From: an uncultured Oscillospiraceae bacterium
GTDB lineage: Bacteria > Bacillota > Clostridia > Oscillospirales > Oscillospiraceae
NCBI GenBank assembly: GCA_934667815.1
Contig: CAKUMO010000009.1
Location: forward strand, 1-64,000
Direction: 5' to 3'
DNA: 64,000 bases
Under the pieces are notes generated by a model. The model saw only the letters and a list, made by a program, of their open reading frames with translations, ran no database searches and was not told where the DNA came from. Made by a program: the position numbers and the translations under genes. Of the stretch, positions 7,949 to 15,757 are shown one piece after another. Positions within the stretch are counted from its first letter, which is position 1. Each line of letters starts with the position of its first letter.

Positions 7949-8272
7949 TTACACCTCCAAAACTTCGATATAATCCGGATAATCGTCCCGCAGCGCACAC
8001 ATCGTCAGTGTGAACCCGGTGAGGACCGCCTGCACGGCATCCTCGTCATCACAGGCTGCGGGAAGTGTGAGGGTAACACGAGGCTCGTCCTCGTTCATTT
8101 TCACATTTGCGTGATTGCCGAGCACATCATTGATGGTGCACTCTACGAACGTGACCGCCGAAGAAACCGCCGCGCACACGATGTCGCTGCCCTCCTCGGC
8201 ATAGCCGCTGTGTCCCGATACGGAGAATCCGTTGATTCTGCCGTCATGATTGAAAATTTCTACCTTTGTCAT
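7949..8272 (-). CDS. prp: Ribosomal-processing cysteine protease Prp
   Basis: The 107-residue protein (formerly YsxB/DUF464) has the catalytic pair visible in GHSGYAEEGSDIVCAAVS: His near residue 21 and Cys near 33. Prp cleaves the extension of L27, and both are encoded in the same operon here. The ATG overlaps the rplU stop (TAATG), so translation is probably coupled. Length and motifs are normal. Confidence 0.93.
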   Translation of the reverse strand: MTKVEIFNHDGRINGFSVSGHSGYAEEGSDIVCAAVSSAVTFVECTINDVLGNHANVKMNEDEPRVTLTLPAACDDEDAVQAVLTGFTLTMCALRDDYPDYIEVLEV

Positions 8273-8583
8273 TACACAGAGATCTTTTCGATCTGCACCT
8301 TGGTGTAAGGCTGTCTGTGGCCGCGGATGGACTTGGAGTCCTTCTTCGGGCGATACTTGAAAACGACGACCTTCTTGGACTTGCCGTTCTTCAGCACCTT
8401 GGCCTCGACCTTCGCGCCATCGACCACGGGAGCGCCGAACTTGGAATTTTCACCATCAACGACTGCCAGAACCTGATCGAAGGTCACGGTTTCTTCAGCC
8501 TCAACGCCCAGCTTTTCGACGTAAATGACGTCGCCTTCCTTGACGCTGTACTGCTTACCACCGGTAACGATAACTGCCTGCAT
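8272..8583 (-). CDS. rplU: 50S ribosomal protein L21
   Basis: The 103-residue protein [14 protein letters not shown]...[12 protein letters not shown] is a standard bacterial L21, binding 23S rRNA. The start at 8583 is set by this conserved beginning; the longer open frame upstream crosses the promoter. It is the first gene of rplU-prp-rpmA. The leader of roughly 75 bases (about 8584-8660) is folded and may contain an L21-type autoregulatory leader, but this was not confirmed. Confidence 0.97.
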   Translation of the reverse strand: MQAVIVTGGKQYSVKEGDVIYVEKLGVEAEETVTFDQVLAVVDGENSKFGAPVVDGAKVEAKVLKNGKSKKVVVFKYRPKKDSKSIRGHRQPYTKVQIEKISV

Positions 8584-8667
8584 TTCTTTGCACCTACCTT
8601 TATTGTAGTCTCGCTCTGGAGGTGTGAGGGCATAGCTCAACTTCAACCTCTTCGACGCGGCCTTGCT

Positions 8668-8696
8668 ATTGTACCATCTCCATGCAAAAAAGTCAA
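8668..8696 (-). promoter_or_regulatory. rplU operon promoter
   Basis: On the minus strand, TTGACT (8691-8696), 17 bp, TACAAT (8668-8673). It is back to back with the apbE promoter, whose -35 box starts 8 bp away. Confidence 0.75.
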
Positions 8697-8703
8697 ATAC
8701 TAT

Positions 8704-8732
8704 TTGACCAAATTTTAAATTTTTGGTATAAT
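8704..8732 (+). promoter_or_regulatory. apbE promoter
   Basis: TTGACC (8704-8709), 17 bp, TATAAT (8727-8732). It rules out the upstream ATG at 8682, which would lie before the transcript start. Confidence 0.8.
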
Positions 8733-8765
8733 AATTCGAGAAAATCACGAAATCGGGTGGTCGAT

Positions 8766-9752
8766 TTGAAACGAATCTGTGCCGTACTGCTGCTTGCCTG
8801 TCTGCTCCTGACCGCATGTACCGCAGATAGGACGGCAGAGCGTGAATTCTTCGCCATGGACACGCTGATGCGCGTGAAGGTCTGGGGCAGCGACGAATCC
8901 GCCGATGCCGTTCAGCAGGAGGTGTACCGTCTGGAAAAGCTCCTATCCGTCACAGAAAATAGTAGTGACGTTGCATCGCTCAACTGCGGCGGATACAAGC
9001 ATATCGCTGATGAAACAAACGAGCTGCTGCACAGCGCTCTTGCAATTTCCGCACGCACAGACGGTGCCTTTGACCCGACGGTCTATCCTCTCGTGCATCT
9101 CTGGGGCTTTACTGGGGGCACGCAGCGCGTGCCGTCGCAGGACGAACTGCAAGCTGCGCTTTCGCATGTCGGCATTGAGAATGTCGATGCGCAGGACGGC
9201 TTTGCCGAGCTGAAAAACGGCGCGCAGCTCGACTTTGGCGGCATTGCCAAGGGTTACGCTGCCGAACGCTGCTCCTCGATTTTACAAGCTTCTGGCGTTG
9301 AAGCCGCGCTGCTCGCTCTTGGCGGGAACGTGCAGACCGTCGGCTCAAAGCCTGACGGCGCGCCGTGGGCCATCGGCATTGCAGACCCGGCGCAGCCGGA
9401 GCAGTCTCTTGCCACGCTCCGCTTTACGGGCTCTCTTGCGCTTGTCACATCAGGCGGGTATCAACGCTATTTTGAGAAAGACGGAGTACGCTATCACCAC
9501 ATTCTCGATCCTAAAACCGGCATGCCCGCGCAGAGCGGTCTTGCTTCCGTGACCGTTCTGGCACAGAGCGGCACGCTGGCTGACGCACTATCCACAGCGC
9601 TCTTTGTCATGGGTCTGGACGAGGCAACGGAATTCTGGCGTGCAAGCGATGATTTTGAGGCGGTGTTCATCACGGACGACGGCGAAATCTATGCCACGGC
9701 GGGCGCGGCAGAATTGCTGGGCGACTGCGAATTTCAGGTGCTCACGCGATGA
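8766..9752 (+). CDS. apbE: FAD:protein FMN transferase, lipoprotein
   Basis: This 328-residue ApbE protein attaches FMN to a threonine of target flavoproteins such as RnfG/RnfD or NqrB/C outside the membrane. The signal peptide ends in a lipobox (LLLTAC) near residue 18. Family motifs include [28 protein letters not shown] and HHILDPKTG. The start is TTG at 8766, five bases after GGGTGG and downstream of the promoter at 8704-8732; the ATG at 8682 is excluded. It overlaps the next gene by 4 bp (ATGA). No Rnf or Nqr genes are nearby, so the protein it modifies lies elsewhere. Confidence 0.93.
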   Translation: MKRICAVLLLACLLLTACTADRTAEREFFAMDTLMRVKVWGSDESADAVQQEVYRLEKLLSVTENSSDVASLNCGGYKHIADETNELLHSALAISARTDGAFDPTVYPLVHLWGFTGGTQRVPSQDELQAALSHVGIENVDAQDGFAELKNGAQLDFGGIAKGYAAERCSSILQASGVEAALLALGGNVQTVGSKPDGAPWAIGIADPAQPEQSLATLRFTGSLALVTSGGYQRYFEKDGVRYHHILDPKTGMPAQSGLASVTVLAQSGTLADALSTALFVMGLDEATEFWRASDDFEAVFITDDGEIYATAGAAELLGDCEFQVLTR

Positions 9753-10096
9753 AAACACGGACTTGGCTTTTGATCTTCGGTTCCGTAGCACTGGTCTGTG
9801 GCGCAGCGCTCCTGATCCCGCACAAGGCTGCAAAGACCGCCGAGGTGCGCTCGGACGGCAAAGTGCTTTACACACTTGATTTGTCAAAGGACGGCGAATA
9901 CCGCGTTGAGCACGGCGAGGATTGGAATCTGCTCGTCGTGGAAAACGGAAAAATCCGCGTGGACGCAGCAAGCTGCACAAGTCAGGACTGTGTCCGGCGC
10001 GGTGAAGCCGACGGCGGAGCACCCATCGTGTGCCTGCCGAACAGGTTGGTCATAGAGTTCTCGGACGACGGCGCGCTCGACGCACTGCTGGGGTAG
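9749..10096 (+). CDS. NusG_II domain-containing membrane-anchored protein
   Basis: The 115-residue protein has one N-terminal membrane helix (residues 5-23) and then a small beta domain with DAASCTSQDCVRRG and VCLPNRLVIEF, the signature of the NusG_II family. Proteins of this family are often found beside apbE or rnf genes in Firmicutes; their exact role is unknown. The ATGA overlap with apbE implies coupled translation and a shared role in extracytoplasmic flavoprotein maturation (inference). The paired Cys may form a disulfide. Confidence 0.8.
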   Translation: MKTRTWLLIFGSVALVCGAALLIPHKAAKTAEVRSDGKVLYTLDLSKDGEYRVEHGEDWNLLVVENGKIRVDAASCTSQDCVRRGEADGGAPIVCLPNRLVIEFSDDGALDALLG

Positions 10097-10116
10097 TATA
10101 TACCACAAATTATTAT

Positions 10117-10156
10117 GGCGGAACAGCATGGAAATCCATGCTGTTCCGCCGTCTTT
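10117..10156. terminator. Bidirectional terminator between convergent genes
   Basis: A perfect 15-bp stem (10117-10131 / 10136-10150) with loop AAAT, then GTCTTTTA on the plus strand. It serves the NusG_II gene and probably also the converging 1403-residue gene. Confidence 0.8.
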
Positions 10157-13100
10157 TACTTCATTGCCGCCGGCATACCGGCTTTCTTCTTGAGATAGAG
10201 CACCAAGAGGACGATATTTCCGAGGAAGGAAAGAATCGAGATGCACAGGCCGGCCGCCGCAAGAATCCGCAGTGAATGCAGATCCTCCTGCTGCGCAGCA
10301 TCGGTTGCAGCCAGCGCCTGCATGGTCTTGCTGTTTTCCAGATTCTGCGCCTCAAACTGCCCCTTGAGCGTCTGTAATTCGCCCTTCAGATCCGCGATCT
10401 CCTGCTCGAGCTCACTGCGTGTCTGCGAGAGATTCTGCTTCGTGGATTCTTCAAGTGCCTTGATGTCGGACTTGAGCAGCTCGTCGGCCGCCTTATAGGC
10501 CTTGGTCAGCGCGTCGATTGCGGCATTCAGGCGCTCGGCATTGGCTGCATCGCCCTCGGCTCTCGCCTTGGTCAACTCCTCGATGGCCTTTTCCAGATTC
10601 GCCTGCACGGTCGTAATCGCCTGCTGGAGAAGCTCCTTTGTCTGCTGCAGATTGCCCTCGAGGACGGTCAGCTTGCCGCCGAGATCGGTAATGTCCGAGC
10701 TTAACAGCTCGTCGGCTGCCTGATAGGCGGCGGTCAGGTCGACAATTGCCTTTTCCAGCGCCTCGGCGTTGGCTGCATCACCGTCATTGATGAGCTTTGT
10801 CAGGTCTTCAATGGCCTTGTTGAGGTTTACCTGTACGGCATCAATGGCGTTTTGCAGCGCTCCGTCGGCTTTGGTCAGCTTTTCTGCCAACGTAGTAAGA
10901 TTGGCGGAAAGTCCGTCAATATCGGCCTTTAGGAGCGCGTCAGCCGCCTGATAGGCTGCGGTCAGGTCAGCTACGGCCTTTTGCAGCGCTTCGGCATTCG
11001 CAGCTTCGTTATCCTCGATCAGCTTGGTCAGGTTTTCGACTGCCTTGTCTAGGTTTGCCTGCACTTGATCGATCGCTGCCTGCAAAGCGGCGTCAGCAGC
11101 CGCGAGCTTGTCCTCCAGTGCCTTCATATCCTTACCGATCTCAGCTTTAAGCACCTCGTCGGCTGCCTGATAAGCTGACGTGAGATCGGCAACAGCCTTG
11201 GCGATGGCCTCAGCCTGACCGGTCTCGAGTGACGCCTTCAGGGCCGCAATCGCAGCGTCGATGCTGCCGCTGGTCTGCTCGATCAGCGCACGCACCTGCG
11301 GCTCGGTCAGGGCGAAGATGGCCGTGACCTCATTGGAGTCCGCGCTGCGGGTTTTGCCTTCCCCATCCTGAGCCACGACGACGAAGCTGGCCGTCAGATC
11401 CGTGCACTTGTAGGTGAAACTTGTTCCATTGGTACCCCGGATCATCTCGCGTTTTCCTCCGTCCGTGCGGTAGGCCTCGAAGTATCTGGCAGGAATACGT
11501 CCCTCCTGATCCGGCGGTGCAGTCCAGGAGAGAACCACCTCGCTCGGATTGCCCGTATAGGTACATTTCAGGTCGTTGACGAAGGCCATGGGCGCGGAGA
11601 CATTCTTGACCGCATAGCCGACGAAGGGAACGTCCTTGAACAGGCTGTCGGCCGGCTCGGTCTTCCAGCCGATGAGCTGCCAGTCAAAGCCATAATTATT
11701 CCGGTCAGCGTCCAGATTCTGCACGGAGCCGCCGGTCTGGGTGGTCGTGACCTGCGCGGTAGACACGCCTTTCGAGCGTAGGGAGGACAGGCTGGAGCTG
11801 ACGCCCACGGACGCGCCGAAGCCCATAAAGCTCGACCCGACAGAGACGGACAGATTGACGGACACACCGTCCGACGCGGTCTTGCTGCGCTCCGTGCCGA
11901 CGGAGGTGCTGTAGGCCAGCTGGGAGGTGCCGCCGGAGTGGGACAAGCCCATCCAGACATTGTTCTGGCTCATGTTGAAGCCGTTGGCGTACTTGGAAAC
12001 ATCCGCCGCATAGGCATAGGGGTTGCCCTCATTGTTGAGGAAGTACTTCTTTTGCAGCGCGCCGTCGTTTTTGGAGATCAGGTCGAGGTAGTAGGACGGA
12101 TAGCCGCTGCTGCCCGCGCCGTATTTTTCATTGTACGCCTGCGCGAATTCGTCGTACTGCTCCATGGACAGGGACATCAGAACCGGGTACTGCGGCACGG
12201 ACAGGGTCACGCCGCACTCGTCAAAGATCGGTTCGCCGTTTTCGTCAAAGCCCGTCAGAAGGTCGTAGCAATAGAGGTAGAGCAGTGTTCGGCGGAGGAT
12301 GACCTGGTTTTTGTCGTTGGCCTCAAAGGTGGTGCTGAATTCCGTCGTGCGCGATTCGGTAAATTCCTCGCTGATGTTGGACGTGAGTGAGGTTTCCACC
12401 TCGGTTTTCAGAACGGGCGTTTCAAAGCTCGCCGAAACGCCGACACCGCAGGAAAATTCCTTGCCGGTGGAGGTAGATTGGGTGTAGCTCTCGGAGTAGC
12501 TGTAAGAGGTGACGCTGTTGCCCGCGCCCAGCTCATAGAAATAGGGCGCCGCCTGCAGGAAGGCCACGACGTTCGGGTCGGTGTAGGCGCTGAGCGTGGT
12601 ACGGTAGCGGAGAATGACGCTGTCGTTGCCGATGTCGATCGGACAGAGGAAGTCACCGGCAAAAATGCTGTCTCCCACAGATTGGTTGAAATAAAGATAA
12701 CCGGAGTTGCCGCCCTTCTGAACCCATCTGCCGGAATCATCCTTGTAGATGTCGATCTTCTTCATGAAGTATTTGTTATCCTTGTTGGTCTTAAAGCCAA
12801 CGATCAGGGAGATGCCCTCCTTGCCGCCGTCGCTGCCGTAGAAATTGCCAACCGCGGCGCTGCGGATGAAGACCTCGTTGACGTCCGTGCCGTTGCAGTG
12901 CGTCACAAGGAAGTTGAAGGCAAAATTGCTGTCGTTCTGGTTGCTCTTCTGGTCCAGCGCATCGGAGCCGGAGGCGCGCACCAGCTTTTTGCCGGAATCA
13001 TTCCACTGGTAGAAATAGCCGTTGAGGAAGACGTAATCCCTCGTCCCCTTGCCGTCAAGGCTGACGCACTCCGTGGAGAACTGCTGCCAGTTGCTTTCGT

Positions 13101-14367
13101 CTGTGCGGATGCTGTCGCCCATGCTGATGGCGGAAACCTCTCCGTTATCGACCGACAGGACCCACTCTTTGCTGATTCGGGTCGGCGTCCACTCACAGTT
13201 GAGGACCCAATAGCCTACCAGGCCGTTATCTGAGGGTTCGAGGTCATGGTATACCTGGTAAACGCCGGCGACCACGACCTCGTTGATGCCGTCGCCGTTG
13301 ATATCGCCGATGGAGACGTCCGGCGTGACCATACATGTGCTGGTATCCGGCTCATACCGCTGCACGCTCAGCTCACCGATGTTTTTCGTGCCCTTCTGGC
13401 CCTTCGCCACAGCCACCATCGGGATCGTCGCAGTTTTCGCTCCATCGTTGGCATAATTATCGGAGATTTTGTTTGCAGCGGAGACGACGACGAGATCGTC
13501 AATGCCGTCGCCGTTGACGTCGCCGCTTTCCAGCGCGACGGAGAGCTTGTTGCACAGGGCATAGGACTTATAAAGCTCTTTCTCCATGTATGTCTTGTTG
13601 AACAGCTCGTGTCCCTTGCGGGAGACGGAGATGTATACCGGGTTGCTCCAGTTTTTTCCGTCGTAGCTGATCTCCTTGAGGGCGTTGCTGCCGTCGCCGC
13701 GGAAGGTCGTGCAGTAGACGACCAGAGAATCGCGGCCGTCGCCGTTATAGTCGCCGGCGGTGATGGCAAAGAAGTTGTTGGCGTCCACGGTCGTCAGCTC
13801 GCCGATCCAGCCGAACCAGTCCTTATCCAACTCGTAGCTCTTGACCAGGGTGTCGGTGTCCGCGTTGATGATGTACAGATATGCAGCGCCGTTTTTGTTT
13901 CCGCTGGCCGGATAAAAGCCAAGGATCGCCATGTGATTCCGCTTTCCGCTTCCCGTGGGGTCAAAGGCAACAGCTTTTGTGAAACGCAGCCGCTTGAGCC
14001 CCTCTGAAAAGAGTCCGATGGCCTTCTGTGCGCCTGAGTCGGCGTTTTCCGTATAGATTGCGGCGCCCAGCGGCCCGTTTGTAAACATATAAAGCTCGTT
14101 CTTTTCCACGAGGACGAGCGGCTCCTCGGTCTTTTCATAGGGCAGCAGCGCGTCCTCCGGGACTTCTGCGGTCTGCTGCTCCATCTGCGTCAGCAGGTCG
14201 GTGCCGCTTGGCTCGCCGCCCTCGCCCGGGTTGGGGTTAAACGGCTTGATGATGATCGGGTCATCCGGGTCTTTGATCGGCGTGATCGTCTCTGCCAGCG
14301 CAAGCGTCGGCAGGAGACCAACGATCATGCAGACCGTCAGAATGATGCTCAGAATGCGTGTTTTCAT
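10156..14367 (-). CDS. Giant secreted, membrane-anchored protein with FG-GAP motifs and coiled-coil repeats
   Basis: This 1403-residue protein has a signal peptide (1-25, cut after LALA), then a propeller-like part with calcium-loop motifs DYNGDGRDS, DVNGDGIDD and DINGDGINE (about 195-360), as in FG-GAP/VCBS proteins. Two Ser/Thr/Val-rich, strongly alternating beta stretches follow (about 615-700 and 820-885). Next come a fibronectin-III-like domain (about 930-1015), a helical stalk of 76-residue repeats (about 1050-1360), and a C-terminal membrane helix with a KKK tail. No LPXTG is present. The outward-facing head on a stalk suggests an adhesin or surface receptor; the beta stretches recall pore-forming toxins but this is only a pattern. 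It overlaps the tetR stop (ATGA), so it is probably under TetR control. Confidence 0.8.
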   Translation of the reverse strand: MKTRILSIILTVCMIVGLLPTLALAETITPIKDPDDPIIIKPFNPNPGEGGEPSGTDLLTQMEQQTAEVPEDALLPYEKTEEPLVLVEKNELYMFTNGPLGAAIYTENADSGAQKAIGLFSEGLKRLRFTKAVAFDPTGSGKRNHMAILGFYPASGNKNGAAYLYIINADTDTLVKSYELDKDWFGWIGELTTVDANNFFAITAGDYNGDGRDSLVVYCTTFRGDGSNALKEISYDGKNWSNPVYISVSRKGHELFNKTYMEKELYKSYALCNKLSVALESGDVNGDGIDDLVVVSAANKISDNYANDGAKTATIPMVAVAKGQKGTKNIGELSVQRYEPDTSTCMVTPDVSIGDINGDGINEVVVAGVYQVYHDLEPSDNGLVGYWVLNCEWTPTRISKEWVLSVDNGEVSAISMGDSIRTDESNWQQFSTECVSLDGKGTRDYVFLNGYFYQWNDSGKKLVRASGSDALDQKSNQNDSNFAFNFLVTHCNGTDVNEVFIRSAAVGNFYGSDGGKEGISLIVGFKTNKDNKYFMKKIDIYKDDSGRWVQKGGNSGYLYFNQSVGDSIFAGDFLCPIDIGNDSVILRYRTTLSAYTDPNVVAFLQAAPYFYELGAGNSVTSYSYSESYTQSTSTGKEFSCGVGVSASFETPVLKTEVETSLTSNISEEFTESRTTEFSTTFEANDKNQVILRRTLLYLYCYDLLTGFDENGEPIFDECGVTLSVPQYPVLMSLSMEQYDEFAQAYNEKYGAGSSGYPSYYLDLISKNDGALQKKYFLNNEGNPYAYAADVSKYANGFNMSQNNVWMGLSHSGGTSQLAYSTSVGTERSKTASDGVSVNLSVSVGSSFMGFGASVGVSSSLSSLRSKGVSTAQVTTTQTGGSVQNLDADRNNYGFDWQLIGWKTEPADSLFKDVPFVGYAVKNVSAPMAFVNDLKCTYTGNPSEVVLSWTAPPDQEGRIPARYFEAYRTDGGKREMIRGTNGTSFTYKCTDLTASFVVVAQDGEGKTRSADSNEVTAIFALTEPQVRALIEQTSGSIDAAIAALKASLETGQAEAIAKAVADLTSAYQAADEVLKAEIGKDMKALEDKLAAADAALQAAIDQVQANLDKAVENLTKLIEDNEAANAEALQKAVADLTAAYQAADALLKADIDGLSANLTTLAEKLTKADGALQNAIDAVQVNLNKAIEDLTKLINDGDAANAEALEKAIVDLTAAYQAADELLSSDITDLGGKLTVLEGNLQQTKELLQQAITTVQANLEKAIEELTKARAEGDAANAERLNAAIDALTKAYKAADELLKSDIKALEESTKQNLSQTRSELEQEIADLKGELQTLKGQFEAQNLENSKTMQALAATDAAQQEDLHSLRILAAAGLCISILSFLGNIVLLVLYLKKKAGMPAAMK
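10540..11214 (-). repeat. Three tandem ~76-codon coiled-coil repeats
   Basis: Units lie at 10996-11214 (73 codons), 10768-10995 (76) and 10540-10767 (76), with a decayed fourth below 10540. Each begins AEAL.KA...LTAAYQAAD and ends with LTKLI.D..AAN or a close variant. They form the stalk of the 1403-residue protein. Spacing is exact between units two and three. Confidence 0.85.
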
Positions 14368-15065
14368 TGCGTTACCTCCGTTTTTGTCAGGGAAAAATCA
14401 AACTTAATTTCGAGCATGGTAAAGAGCTTCTGCATGACCTCGGATGCGATGGCCTTTATGTCGAGTCCAGCAATGAAAGCGAGCACGCGCCGCTGCTCCT
14501 CCTCCGGGACTTTATACACCCGAAGGGACGATTCCAGAAAGCGCTCGAGCTTGCGCTCCAATGGGAAATGGAGGTCGCATTTTTTGGTCATATAATTTCG
14601 CATCAGGCCCGCTGTGCCGATCTCCAGTTCATAAAAATCGCATTCCGCGTAGTCCGGGAAATACGCACCAAAGATCTGCGTCAGCTCCGCCGTCGTGTGC
14701 AGATAAATATACTCCGAGGTGTTCGGCAAGGAGTAGGCTTCGATGTAAATTTCCCGCAGGTTTTCGTTCATCTCCGTGAGCGTTAGCTGAATGCACGTCT
14801 CGACGGCATAAATGTAAAGCGGCGGGAGTTGACTTCCTGCGATGCTGCGTGCAGCGCCGAACTGTCCTCCGAACATCGCTTCGACAAATTCCATCAAAAC
14901 GCCGTCCTTGGTACGGAAGAAATTCTGAAAGCTGCCGCGTGCCACACCGGCCTCCTCGACGATCTGACTGACGGTCGTCTGCTTATAGCCCTGCTCCACA
15001 AAGAGACGGGCGCAGACCGAAAGAATACGGTGTCTGGTTTCAATTGAGCCTTGTCTGATGGACAT
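14364..15065 (-). CDS. TetR/AcrR-family transcriptional regulator
   Basis: The 233-residue protein has an N-terminal helix-turn-helix: RHRILSVCARLF, then TVSQIVEEAGVARGSFQNFF (residues 10-55). A ligand-binding helical domain follows. The start at 15065 follows GGTGGTGATGCG; the longer frame to 15161 lacks a ribosome-binding site and homology. Its stop overlaps the start of the 1403-residue surface protein by 4 bp, so the two form an operon and the regulator likely controls it. The AT-rich stretch 15085-15125 contains an imperfect palindrome that could be its operator. Ligand unknown. Confidence 0.88.
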   Translation of the reverse strand: MSIRQGSIETRHRILSVCARLFVEQGYKQTTVSQIVEEAGVARGSFQNFFRTKDGVLMEFVEAMFGGQFGAARSIAGSQLPPLYIYAVETCIQLTLTEMNENLREIYIEAYSLPNTSEYIYLHTTAELTQIFGAYFPDYAECDFYELEIGTAGLMRNYMTKKCDLHFPLERKLERFLESSLRVYKVPEEEQRRVLAFIAGLDIKAIASEVMQKLFTMLEIKFDFSLTKTEVTQ

Positions 15066-15170
15066 CGCATCACCACCTGTATCATTTTTAATATGTGTAC
15101 TAATTTTACAATAAATCAATGCAAAAATCAAGTGCTTGTGCAAATTTTTCCGGAATTGCACAAAATATAT

Positions 15171-15196
15171 GCGGGTAATGCCATTGCATCACCCGC
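15171..15196 (-). terminator. Hairpin after the CBS gene
   Basis: GCGGGTGATGC / GCATTACCCGC pair (15171-15181 with 15186-15196) with one G-T mismatch. A T-rich stretch follows on the minus strand (TATATTTTG). Probable terminator. Confidence 0.5.
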
Positions 15197-15236
15197 ACAG
15201 CAGGCCGTATTGCCGCAGTCCGATGCCGCAGAAAAG

Positions 15237-15665
15237 TCACAGCCGCTTCTCGTTTGCGGAAATCTCACACAGTGCGCTTGCAGCCTCGGTGGAAAAATCC
15301 GGCACAACCGCGAGGTCGCCCAGTGAGACCATGCCGACAAGCTTGCCGTTTTGCTCGACCGGCAAGCGCCTGATCTGTTCGCGCGCCATGATCTGTGCGG
15401 CGGCTTCTGCCTGCTCGCCCGCATCCACGGAAACGACGCGACGCGTCATGATTTCGGATATTTTTGTGCGCGACGGCTCTTCCTCCGCTGCAACGCAGCG
15501 CAGCACGATGTCGCGGTCGGTCACTACCCCTTTGAGCCGCCCCTCGGCCGTGCAGACCGGCAGCGCACCAACATTGTACCGTGCCAAAAGCCGCGCCGCG
15601 ACCGCGGCGCTTTCCTCCGGCGCGACGGAAACGATCCGCCGTGTCATAACGTCCTTCACCTTCAT
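15237..15665 (-). CDS. CBS-domain pair protein
   Basis: The 142-residue protein consists of two CBS domains in tandem: KVKDVMTRRIVSVAPEES then GVVTDRDIVLRC, and ISEIMTRRVVSVDAGEQA then GMVSLGDLAV. Such stand-alone pairs bind adenosine nucleotides and sense energy state or, in some clostridia, regulate partner enzymes. No partner domain is fused and no obvious partner gene adjoins: the gene lies alone between two terminators, reading the same way as nfnAB. Ribosome-binding site GGGAGGG before ATG 15665. Confidence 0.88.
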   Translation of the reverse strand: MKVKDVMTRRIVSVAPEESAAVAARLLARYNVGALPVCTAEGRLKGVVTDRDIVLRCVAAEEEPSRTKISEIMTRRVVSVDAGEQAEAAAQIMAREQIRRLPVEQNGKLVGMVSLGDLAVVPDFSTEAASALCEISANEKRL

Positions 15666-15680
15666 AGAAACACCCTCCCG

Positions 15681-15714
15681 TAAAAAATACCTCCGCCGGC
15701 CAAGCCGACGGAGG
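15681..15714 (-). terminator. Terminator after nfnB
   Basis: CCTCCGTCGGC / GCCGGCGGAGG stem (15690-15714) with a 3-base loop and one mismatch, then TATTTTTTA on the minus strand. Confidence 0.8.
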
Positions 15715-15757
15715 CTTCGTCTCCCATATTATGGGAAAGCGTTTCTGCTTTTATACG

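Noticed and set aside
10540..11214. Possible non-coding repeat array
   Set aside because: The ~228-bp period keeps the reading frame and encodes heptad-like coiled-coil repeats.
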